This document shows, piece after piece, positions 1 through 5,091 of a stretch of 5,323 nt of DNA. Positions within the stretch are counted from its first letter, which is position 1. Each line of letters begins with the position of its first letter. The DNA is taken from NCBI GenBank assembly GCA_027620395.1, contig JAQBZY010000146.1:1-5323 (forward strand). Direction: 5' to 3'. The position numbers and the translations under genes are program-made. This stretch comes from Pseudomonadota bacterium (GTDB lineage Bacteria; Pseudomonadota; Alphaproteobacteria; Rhodospirillales; Casp-alpha2). The notes beneath the pieces are model-generated. The model ran no database searches and was not told the origin of the DNA. It was given only the letters and a program-made list of their open reading frames with translations.

Positions 1-614
1 AGGGCGCCCAACGAAAAGGCGCCAAGGATCAGCAGTTGCGCCTTCACCGGCAATCCTGCCGCCGCCGCGTCGACGGCGCCAACAGCAAATATCAGCACCG
101 GAATGAACAACGGCAAGACCAGAAGCGACAGCAACACGCCGCCCCGCCTAGCGCCTAACACTAAAGCCGCGCCAACGGCGCCGATCAGACTGAGCGCCGG
201 CGTCCCCAGGGCCAGCGACCCCAACAGCACGCCGACGGCATCGGTTGGCAGATGCATCATCATCGCCAACATCGGCGCCGCGATAATCAAAGGCAAGCCC
301 GTGCTCAGCCAGTGCACCAGGACTTTTCCGAGCACGGTCAGTTCGAGCGGCGCCGGAGCGAGCACCAAAAGCTCGAGACTGCCATCCTCGTAGTCGCTTT
401 GGAACAACCGCTCCATCGACAGCATCGCCGCCAACAGCGCCGCCACCCAGATGACGCCGGGCGCAATCCGGGCCAGCAAATTAGGCTCCGGGCCGATGCC
501 GAACGGAAACAACGCAACCGCGATCAGAAAGAACGCCAGCACCATGGCGCTGTCGACGCCCTGACGGTAGACCAGCCTAACCTCGCGCCGAAGTATCGCT
601 TGCAGCGCCTTCAT
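1..614 (-). CDS. ccmB: Heme exporter / cytochrome c maturation protein CcmB (3' end cut by window)
   Basis: CcmB is the integral membrane subunit of the CcmAB complex. With CcmC, CcmD and CcmE it drives release of heme-loaded CcmE in System I cytochrome c biogenesis at the cytoplasmic membrane. I translated 204 residues from the ATG at 614-612. The hallmark block SMERLFQSDYEDGSLELL lies at about residues 66-83, followed by HWLSTGLPLIIAAP at about 101-114 and LGTPALSLIGAVGAALVLGARRGGVLLS from about 136. Hydrophobic segments near residues 24-40, 50-66, 98-119, 125-150, 158-182 and 190 onward fit the six-helix topology. CcmB is usually about 220 residues, so roughly 15 C-terminal residues fall outside the window. 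The start codon overlaps the ccmA stop by four bases (ATGA), and a GGAGGG Shine-Dalgarno at 620-625 sits five bases upstream inside the ccmA coding sequence. No frameshift or missing block was seen. Confidence 0.96.
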   Translation of the reverse strand, partial: MKALQAILRREVRLVYRQGVDSAMVLAFFLIAVALFPFGIGPEPNLLARIAPGVIWVAALLAAMLSMERLFQSDYEDGSLELLVLAPAPLELTVLGKVLVHWLSTGLPLIIAAPMLAMMMHLPTDAVGVLLGSLALGTPALSLIGAVGAALVLGARRGGVLLSLLVLPLFIPVLIFAVGAVDAAAAGLPVKAQLLILGAFSLGA

Positions 615-1237
615 GCCGACCCTCCACGAGGAATGGCGGACAGATCCAGATGATCGGCATCGGCGATCTTGAGATCGGTGTGGGTGGAAACGACGACCAT
701 GCCGCCGGCGCTTCGATGACGGCCGATCTCGCGGCCCAAACGGACCACGCTATCGGCGTCCAAGGCCGTGGTCGGCTCGTCCAGGAGCCACAGCGCCGCC
801 GGCGCCGCCAGGAGCCTGGCCAGATTGGCCCGCCGCCGTTGTCCGGCCGACAGAAAGCGCGCCGGCAAGGCGGCCAAGTGGCCGATGCCGAAGGCGTCGA
901 GCGCGTGCCCGGCCTCGGTCCCGCCACGAAGTGCCGCCCAGAACTCGACATTTTCAGCGACGCTGAGCGCCGGCTTGATCGGATCGGCATGACCGACGTA
1001 GTGCAGAGCGGCCGAGAACGCCCCCGGATCATCAGCGATATCGGCGCCGTCCCAGGAAATCCGGCCTTGCGCCGGCCGGAGCAGCCCCGCCATCAAGCGC
1101 AGCAAGCTCGATTTCCCGGCCCCGTTGGCGCCGGTCAAAATCAGTGCACCGCCGGATGCCAAAGCGAACTTGAGGCCAGCGAACACCAGCCGCTCGCCCC
1201 GGACACATTCGAGATCAATTCCTTGAAATCGCGCCAC
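611..1237 (-). CDS. ccmA: Heme exporter ATP-binding protein CcmA
   Basis: CcmA is the cytoplasmic ATPase of the CcmAB(CD) complex. Its ATP hydrolysis is needed to release holo-CcmE for heme transfer to apocytochromes c. The 208-residue length is normal for the family. Visible motifs are Walker A GANGAGKS at residues 36-43, the CcmA-type YVGHAD segment at 80-85 where other ABC ATPases carry the Q-loop, signature LSAGQRRR at 129-136, Walker B LWLLDEPT at 149-156, and the H-loop histidine in STHTD at about 186. LKPxLSVxEN-like sequence (here IKPALSVAEN) at 87-96 is also typical. The start is GTG: the codon just upstream is an in-frame TGA at 1238-1240, so no longer start exists, and a strong Shine-Dalgarno lies five bases away. 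ccmB follows with a four-base overlap, which suggests translational coupling. All catalytic motifs are intact. Confidence 0.97.
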   Translation of the reverse strand: MARFQGIDLECVRGERLVFAGLKFALASGGALILTGANGAGKSSLLRLMAGLLRPAQGRISWDGADIADDPGAFSAALHYVGHADPIKPALSVAENVEFWAALRGGTEAGHALDAFGIGHLAALPARFLSAGQRRRANLARLLAAPAALWLLDEPTTALDADSVVRLGREIGRHRSAGGMVVVSTHTDLKIADADHLDLSAIPRGGSA

Positions 1238-1242
1238 TCACG

Positions 1243-1250
1243 CCTCCCCC
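1243..1250 (-). promoter_or_regulatory. Strong ribosome binding site of ccmA, fixes GTG start
   Basis: On the minus strand this reads GGGGGAGG, followed by the five-base spacer CGTGA and then GTG. It supports the GTG at 1237 as the real ccmA start, since an in-frame stop lies directly before that codon. Confidence 0.8.
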
Positions 1251-1287
1251 GATTTGCCGAACCTAGCGGAAGCGCCTGATAAATCAA

Positions 1288-1316
1288 CGGAATCCCGGAA
1301 CGCCGGACAAATTCCG
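1288..1316. repeat. Nested inverted repeat about 50 bases upstream of ccmA
   Basis: The outer arms CGGAAT (1288-1293) and ATTCCG (1311-1316) enclose inner arms CCGG (1295-1298) and CCGG (1303-1306) with loop AACG. In the minus-strand transcript it would lie between the other hairpins and the ccmA ribosome binding site. A U-run precedes rather than follows the stem in that transcript, so it is not a standard terminator. Confidence 0.4.
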
Positions 1317-1370
1317 AAAACAAAGCGGCCGGGCCACTCCCTGGAAAGGTTGTAACCCGACCGCATAAGT

Positions 1371-1387
1371 TCGGCGATTTCCGCCGA
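1371..1387. repeat. 6-bp GC-rich hairpin in ccmA leader
   Basis: The arms TCGGCG (1371-1376) and CGCCGA (1382-1387) enclose a five-base loop (ATTTC on plus). It is seven bases from the G6/C6 hairpin, on its ccmA-proximal side. A short GC-rich stem like this could occur by chance. Confidence 0.4.
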
Positions 1388-1394
1388 TTTGGGG

Positions 1395-1416
1395 ACCAGA
1401 GAGGGGGGTCTCTGGT
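1395..1416. repeat. Perfect 8-bp inverted repeat with G6/C6 loop
   Basis: The arms ACCAGAGA (1395-1402) and TCTCTGGT (1409-1416) are exact reverse complements around six identical bases, GGGGGG on plus and CCCCCC on minus. It is the strongest hairpin in the spacer. No T-run follows on either strand, so it is not a canonical intrinsic terminator. It could be a leader RNA stem for ccmA or a protein-binding site. Confidence 0.65.
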
Positions 1417-1417
1417 G

Positions 1418-1435
1418 ATAGACGAGGAGGTCTAT
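1418..1435. repeat. 6-bp inverted repeat next to the G6/C6 hairpin
   Basis: The arms ATAGAC (1418-1423) and GTCTAT (1430-1435) flank a six-base loop, GAGGAG on plus and CTCCTC on minus. It starts one base after the stronger hairpin ends, so the two would form tandem stems in either transcript. Confidence 0.5.
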
Positions 1436-1461
1436 GAGGGAAATCCTACGCAACGATTGTG

Positions 1462-1476
1462 GCGTCATTATGACGC
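1462..1476. repeat. 15-base palindrome, possible operator
   Basis: The half-sites GCGTCAT (1462-1468) and ATGACGC (1470-1476) are perfect inverted copies around one central base. The one-base centre is too short for an RNA hairpin loop without opening pairs, so a dimeric DNA-binding protein site is more natural. It lies 225 bases or more upstream of ccmA and 41 bases past the ligase stop codon. No regulator is identified. Confidence 0.4.
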
Positions 1477-1516
1477 GCTGGCGGCATCCGGGGAAATCTC
1501 GAAAAACTCGGAATCC

Positions 1517-2749
1517 TTAGACTGGGCGGGCGTCCTCAACGACTTTGCCATCATTTGCCAAGGTTCCCGGCTGAACCAATTCGACCGCACCCTTGAGCTT
1601 ACAGACATTTTGGATGGTCTCGGCGATGCGCGGAAGCAAGCCGTCCGGCTGGCCCTCAACTTCGCACTTCAGCGTCATGACGTCGATATCGGCATTCTTG
1701 GTGACGATCATCCTGGCCTTCTTGATTTCCGGATGCCGTTTGACGATTTCGACGATTTGCGCCGGATGCACGAACATCCCCTTGAACTTGGTCGTTTGGT
1801 CGGCGCGGCCCATCCAACCCTTGAGGCGGAGATTGGTGCGCCCACACGGGCTCGGCCCGGCCAGCACCGCCGAAAAATCGCCGGTGGCGAAGCGGATCAA
1901 GGGCAATTCAGCGCGAAACAGTGTCGCCACCACTTCGCCGACCTCGCCGTCCGGCACCGGATCACCGGTGCCAGGCCGGACAATCTCGACGAATAGGTGC
2001 TCGTCGACGATCAGCCCCTCGCGGGCGTCGGATTCATAGGCAATGGCACCAAGATCCGCCGTCGCATAGACCTGACTGCAGTGAATGCCGTGAGCTTCGA
2101 TTGCCTGCCTGAGTTGCGGCGGCAACCCTTCGCCGGCGACGCAAGCCTTCTTCAAGCTCGACGTATCCTTGCCGAGATCGATGGCCTTTTCCAGAATCGT
2201 CTTAAGGAAGCTCGGTGTCCCGACATAGCCCTGCGGCTTGATGTCCTCAATGGCGCGAATCTGCAATTCGGTGTTGCCGACGCCGGCGGGAAACACGGCG
2301 CAGCCGAGCGCCTGGGCGCCGGCGTCGAGCATCATGCCGGCCGGCGTGAAGTGATAGGAAAAAGTGTTGTGAACGATGTCGCCGGCACGGAATCCGCTGG
2401 CGAACAATGCCCTGGCCGTTCCCCACCAATCGAGACCGAAACCCTCGGCGTCGTAAGTCGGTCCGGGCGACTGGAAAATTCGAAGCAGCTTGCCCGGCGC
2501 CAATGCTGCGAGGCCCCCCAGCGGATTGCCCGGCGATTGGATATTAACCAGATCGGACTTCCGCGTCACCGGCACTCGCGCAAATGTCGTCCGGTCGACG
2601 ATGTCCTGGGGCTCGATATCGGCGAGCACGTTCTTGAAATATGGTGCGCGGGCCTTGGCGTGCTTGATCTGATTGGCGATCGCCTTGAAGGCGGCGCGTT
2701 CCCGAACCTCGGGATCGCGGGTCTCGAGATCATCATAGAATTCGGCCAT
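1517..2749 (-). CDS. Phenylacetate-CoA ligase-like (PaaK-related) adenylate-forming enzyme
   Basis: This is a 410-residue member of the AMP-binding superfamily, closest in layout to PaaK (about 430-440 residues), which converts an aryl or alkyl carboxylate plus ATP and CoA to the acyl-CoA via an acyl-adenylate. Evidence: N-terminal FYDDLETRDPEVRERA (residues 4-19), TPSFLKT-like segment at 178-184, A5-like SQVYATADLGAIAYES at 225-240, RFATGDF at 286-292 matching the A7/A8 aspartate region, GWMGRADQTTKFKGMFVHPAQI at 311-332 as the hinge into the C-terminal lid, and a C-terminal GKVVEDAR with the probable A10 lysine at 402. The glycine-rich A3 loop is unusual: RIFQSPGPTYDAEG (90-103) replaces the SSGTTG type. 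The start lies 11 bases after the ATPase stop with no clear Shine-Dalgarno, so translation is probably coupled. The substrate is unknown. Activation of the acid imported by the adjacent transporter is inferred from position only. Confidence 0.85.
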   Translation of the reverse strand: MAEFYDDLETRDPEVRERAAFKAIANQIKHAKARAPYFKNVLADIEPQDIVDRTTFARVPVTRKSDLVNIQSPGNPLGGLAALAPGKLLRIFQSPGPTYDAEGFGLDWWGTARALFASGFRAGDIVHNTFSYHFTPAGMMLDAGAQALGCAVFPAGVGNTELQIRAIEDIKPQGYVGTPSFLKTILEKAIDLGKDTSSLKKACVAGEGLPPQLRQAIEAHGIHCSQVYATADLGAIAYESDAREGLIVDEHLFVEIVRPGTGDPVPDGEVGEVVATLFRAELPLIRFATGDFSAVLAGPSPCGRTNLRLKGWMGRADQTTKFKGMFVHPAQIVEIVKRHPEIKKARMIVTKNADIDVMTLKCEVEGQPDGLLPRIAETIQNVCKLKGAVELVQPGTLANDGKVVEDARPV

Positions 2750-2760
2750 CGCGGCGCTGA

Positions 2761-3627
2761 TCAGCCGAGCCAGCGCTTGCGCCGGCGGTAATGTTTGATG
2801 TCGCGGAAGTTTTTACGTCCGGACGAGGAAAGTCCGAGATAGAATTCCTTCACGTCCTCGTTCTCGCGGAGCGATGCAGCGTCGCCTTCCATGACGACGC
2901 GGCCGTTTTCCAGGATATACCCGTAGTCGGCAAAGCGGAGCGCGATATTGGTATTCTGCTCAGCCAACAGAAAGCTGACATGCTCCTTTTGGTTTAGGCT
3001 GGCGACGATCTCGAAGATTTCCTCGACCAACTGCGGCGCCAAGCCCATCGACGGCTCGTCCAGCAGAATCATCTTCGGATTGGCCATCAAGGCGCGGCCG
3101 ATGGCACACATTTGCTGCTCGCCGCCGGACGTATAGCCGGCTTGACTGCCGCGTCGCTCGCGGAGCCGCGGAAAATAGGCATAGACCTTCTCGAGGGACG
3201 CCGCGATGCCGGCCTTGCCGTCGGTCCGCGTATAGGCGCCGGTCAGCAGGTTTTCCTCGATCGTCAAATGTTCAAAGCAGTGGCGTCCCTCCATCACCTG
3301 GATGACGCCGAGTCGAACCAATTCGTTTGGTGACGACGCCTGCACCGGCTTGCCGTCATAAATGATGGCGCCCTTGGTGACTTCGCCGCGTTCGGCATGC
3401 AGCAGATTGGAAATCGCCTTCAGCGTCGTCGTCTTGCCGGCGCCGTTGGCGCCGAGGATAGCGACAATTTTCCCCGCCGGCACTTCCAGCGATACGCCTT
3501 TCAGCACCAGAATAACGTGGTTGTAGATGACTTCGATACTATTGACGGAAAGAAGGATGCCGGCGCCCCGGGAATCGTCCCCTGGAGCGCCGGCTTTTTC
3601 CTCCGCCATCACGGCAGAACTGCTCAT
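2761..3627 (-). CDS. livF: LivF-type ATP-binding protein of a branched-chain-amino-acid-family ABC importer
   Basis: One of the two cytoplasmic ATPases that power a HAAT-family importer. The 288-residue protein shows Walker A GANGAGKT at 59-66, a Q-loop glutamine at 110 in VIQVMEGRH, signature TSGGEQQ at 166-172, Walker B MILLDEPSMGL at 186-196, and LLAEQNTNIALRFADYGYILENGRVV at about 220-245, the LivF-specific region that lacks a standard H-loop histidine. LivF proteins are usually about 235-240 residues. The extra length here is a 24-residue N-terminal extension before LLSVNSIEVIYN and a basic tail, RKNFRDIKHYRRRKRWLG. The ATG at 3627 has only a distant AAGGGA (12-base spacer), and Met7 is an alternative start. 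It lies 16 bases after the binding-protein stop and 11 bases before the ligase. The symbol denotes the family; amino-acid transport is not shown, and the ligase neighbour points to a carboxylic acid ligand. Confidence 0.92.
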   Translation of the reverse strand: MSSSAVMAEEKAGAPGDDSRGAGILLSVNSIEVIYNHVILVLKGVSLEVPAGKIVAILGANGAGKTTTLKAISNLLHAERGEVTKGAIIYDGKPVQASSPNELVRLGVIQVMEGRHCFEHLTIEENLLTGAYTRTDGKAGIAASLEKVYAYFPRLRERRGSQAGYTSGGEQQMCAIGRALMANPKMILLDEPSMGLAPQLVEEIFEIVASLNQKEHVSFLLAEQNTNIALRFADYGYILENGRVVMEGDAASLRENEDVKEFYLGLSSSGRKNFRDIKHYRRRKRWLG

Positions 3628-3643
3628 ATGAACCGTCGGTCCC

Positions 3644-4963
3644 TTACTTGCAGGTCTTGGGCGTGATTTTGTTTTCCTTGGCGAATTTCGCCGAATCCTC
3701 GGCGATCAACGCACCGACGACGTCCCGGTCGGGTTCGTAGAAGTCGGTCACGAAGGACCACTTCTTGGCCTTGGCGTCCCACCGCTGCAAAGCCACCTTG
3801 CCCGGACCTTCGTGGTTCTCGCAGGTGATCTTGATCGGGTAGGTAAAGCCCTCGAGACCCACCACGGCGAGGCGCTTGGCATCGACATTCAGGCTTTCGA
3901 AACCGTCACGAACGTGTTCACCCTTGATTTCCGTTGTCTTGTGGATGCGCATGGCATTGCGAATTGCTTCCGCAGTCCACATCGCCGCGACCAGGCCGCG
4001 GTTGTAGAGAACCTCGCCGATACGGTCGCGGTCGCCGCCGCCCTGACCCTTGTCGTAAACATACTTCTTGATGTCGTCATGCGCGCGGAAATTGGCCCCG
4101 GCGGCATGGAACGCGCCGGACAGGTAGCCGTTGGCGGCTGCGCCAGCCGGCAGCACATCGTTCTCGGAGCCGGACCACCAAACGCCGATGAAGCGGTTCA
4201 TCGGAAAGCGGATCGACGTCGCTTCCTTGACCGCGACCTGGTTCATGACGCCCCAACCCCACAGGAACACCCAATCCGGGCGCTCCTTGCGGACTTGCAG
4301 CCAAGTCGCCTTCTGCTCTTGACCCGGATGATCGACGGCCAGCAATTGCAAAGTGAAGCCATGCTTCTTGGCAAGCTCTTCCAGCGTGCGGATCGGCTCC
4401 TTGCCATAGGCTGAGTTGTGATAGACCAGCGCGATCTTCTTGCCCTTGAGCTTGGCCATGCCGCCCATCTTCTCGCCGGCATACTTGACGAAGACGGACA
4501 CCTGCGACCAATAGGTCGCGGGGAAATTGAAGACGTAGGGGAAAACCTTGCCGTTCGCCGCCGAGGTGCGGCCGTATCCCATCGAGAAGACCGGGATCTT
4601 GTCTTCCGTTGCCTTGGGGATCAGCTGATAGGTGATGCCGGTCGACAGCGGCTGATACACTAGGGCGCCGGAAGGCGCGGTCCCTTTGGTGTTTTCGTAG
4701 CACTCGACGCCCTGCTTGGTATTGTAGGCGGTTTCGCACTCGATGTACTTGATCTTCACACCTTCGATGCCGCCGTCGCGGGCGTTCAGCATCCTGTAGT
4801 AGTCGCCGTAGCCATTGGCGAACGGAATGCCGTTCGGCGCGTAGGGGCCGGTCCGGTAGACAGTCGCCGGGATGACGAGTTCGTAAGCTTCGGCCGTGGC
4901 CGCCGCCAACGGGGCGATGATCGCGGCAGCTGCCATGAGTTTGGATATTGTCTTAACGTTCAT
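3644..4963 (-). CDS. Periplasmic substrate-binding protein of a Liv/HAAT-type ABC importer
   Basis: A 439-residue type I periplasmic binding protein (Peripla_BP_6, LivK/J-like) that captures the ligand and delivers it to the membrane permeases. The N-terminus MNVKTISKLMAAAAIIAP is a classic Sec signal peptide, with probable cleavage after ATAEA (residue 26). Family features include YRTGPYAPNGIPFANGYGDYY (from 36), ARDGGIEGVKIKYIECET, ALVYQPLSTG (100-109), a region around MGYGRTSAANG (128-138) and YVFNFPATYWSQ that should line the ligand cleft, KKIALVYHNSAYGKEP (175-190) starting the second lobe, and FIGVWWSGSE (258-267). Four cysteines (76, 88, 381, 438) remain in the mature protein. No lipobox cysteine follows the signal, so it should be soluble. 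The start is supported by AGGGAGG five bases upstream. It resembles binding proteins usually encoded beside acyl-CoA ligases more than amino-acid LivJ/K, so the ligand is left open. Confidence 0.93.
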   Translation of the reverse strand: MNVKTISKLMAAAAIIAPLAAATAEAYELVIPATVYRTGPYAPNGIPFANGYGDYYRMLNARDGGIEGVKIKYIECETAYNTKQGVECYENTKGTAPSGALVYQPLSTGITYQLIPKATEDKIPVFSMGYGRTSAANGKVFPYVFNFPATYWSQVSVFVKYAGEKMGGMAKLKGKKIALVYHNSAYGKEPIRTLEELAKKHGFTLQLLAVDHPGQEQKATWLQVRKERPDWVFLWGWGVMNQVAVKEATSIRFPMNRFIGVWWSGSENDVLPAGAAANGYLSGAFHAAGANFRAHDDIKKYVYDKGQGGGDRDRIGEVLYNRGLVAAMWTAEAIRNAMRIHKTTEIKGEHVRDGFESLNVDAKRLAVVGLEGFTYPIKITCENHEGPGKVALQRWDAKAKKWSFVTDFYEPDRDVVGALIAEDSAKFAKENKITPKTCK

Positions 4964-4968
4964 AGTTG

Positions 4969-4975
4969 CCTCCCT
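4969..4975 (-). promoter_or_regulatory. Strong ribosome binding site of the substrate-binding protein gene
   Basis: On the minus strand this reads AGGGAGG, five bases (CAACT) before the ATG at 4963. It is the strongest Shine-Dalgarno in the transporter operon and fits the need for more binding protein than membrane components. Confidence 0.75.
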
Positions 4976-5004
4976 TTCGAGGTTGCTGGACGGCTTATCG
5001 CCGG

Positions 5005-5020
5005 TTGGTCTTAATTGGTC
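5005..5020. repeat. Short direct repeat TTGGTC, 10-base period
   Basis: TTGGTC occurs at 5005-5010 and again at 5015-5020, one helical turn apart, separated by TTAA. It is upstream of the binding-protein gene. It may be a regulator site or chance; no matching regulator is encoded in the window. Confidence 0.3.
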
Positions 5021-5091
5021 GGACGCATGTTACCCATCTTGGGCCATTTTGAACAGGTTTCCTAAATTCCCTCCCGCGGACGGGCCAAATC

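Larger units (their letters stand above)
1238..1516. other. 279-base spacer between the ligase gene and ccmA, rich in inverted repeats
   Basis: This is the longest non-coding stretch in the window. It separates the transporter-ligase operon from ccmAB and should hold the end of the first transcript and the promoter and leader of the second. I see no tRNA features and no stem followed by a T-run that would make a canonical intrinsic terminator in the minus direction. I see no convincing -35/-10 pair either. It does contain at least five perfect inverted repeats, listed separately, between 1288 and 1476. A 76-codon open frame (1468 to 1238, minus) crosses it without a ribosome binding site. I treat that frame as unproven. 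Confidence 0.7.
4964..5091 (-). other. 128-base intercistronic spacer before the binding-protein gene
   Basis: Other junctions in this operon are 16 and 11 bases, so this gap stands out. It holds two weak 4-bp stems on the minus strand (CCCG/CGGG near 5074-5085 and CCCA/TGGG near 5032-5043), a TTGGTC direct repeat at 5005-5010 and 5015-5020, and the strong ribosome binding site. A poor sigma-70-like pair is possible on the minus strand: TGTTCA (5050-5055) and TAACAT (5027-5032) with a 17-base spacer, which would give a leader of about 57 bases. Several consensus positions are missing, so I do not call it a promoter. Confidence 0.5.

Noticed and set aside
650..1279. 209-codon plus-strand open frame
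   Set aside because: Antisense to ccmA, which has all ABC motifs intact. The product is Arg/Gln/Pro-rich, typical of a shadow frame.
1276..1287. FNR/FixK-like site upstream of ccmA (TTGAT...ATCAG on minus)
   Set aside because: The half-sites are separated by two bases, whereas FNR/FixK boxes need four, and one half-site is imperfect. Tempting because ccm genes are often oxygen-controlled, but it does not fit.
1395..1435. Intrinsic terminator for the ligase operon
   Set aside because: The stems are good but neither is followed by a T-run on the minus or plus strand, so a canonical Rho-independent terminator is not supported.
1238..1516. tRNA or other known small RNA gene in the spacer
   Set aside because: No cloverleaf, no GTTCRA T-loop and no CCA-bearing acceptor pattern was seen on either strand.
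1415..1996. 193-codon plus-strand open frame
   Set aside because: It lies antisense to the ligase and spacer, starts at a GTG with no Shine-Dalgarno, and shows no recognisable domain. Long antisense frames are common opposite GC-rich genes.
1997..2791. 264-codon plus-strand open frame
   Set aside because: Fully antisense to the ligase gene, whose protein is clearly family-like. The antisense product has no recognisable motif.
2840..2960. Loss of the H-loop histidine in the LivF-type ATPase as a sign of inactivity
   Set aside because: LivF proteins in general have an EQN-type sequence at this place, so the absence is a family trait and not a defect.
3812..4414. 200-codon plus-strand open frame
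   Set aside because: Antisense to the substrate-binding protein gene, with no family resemblance.
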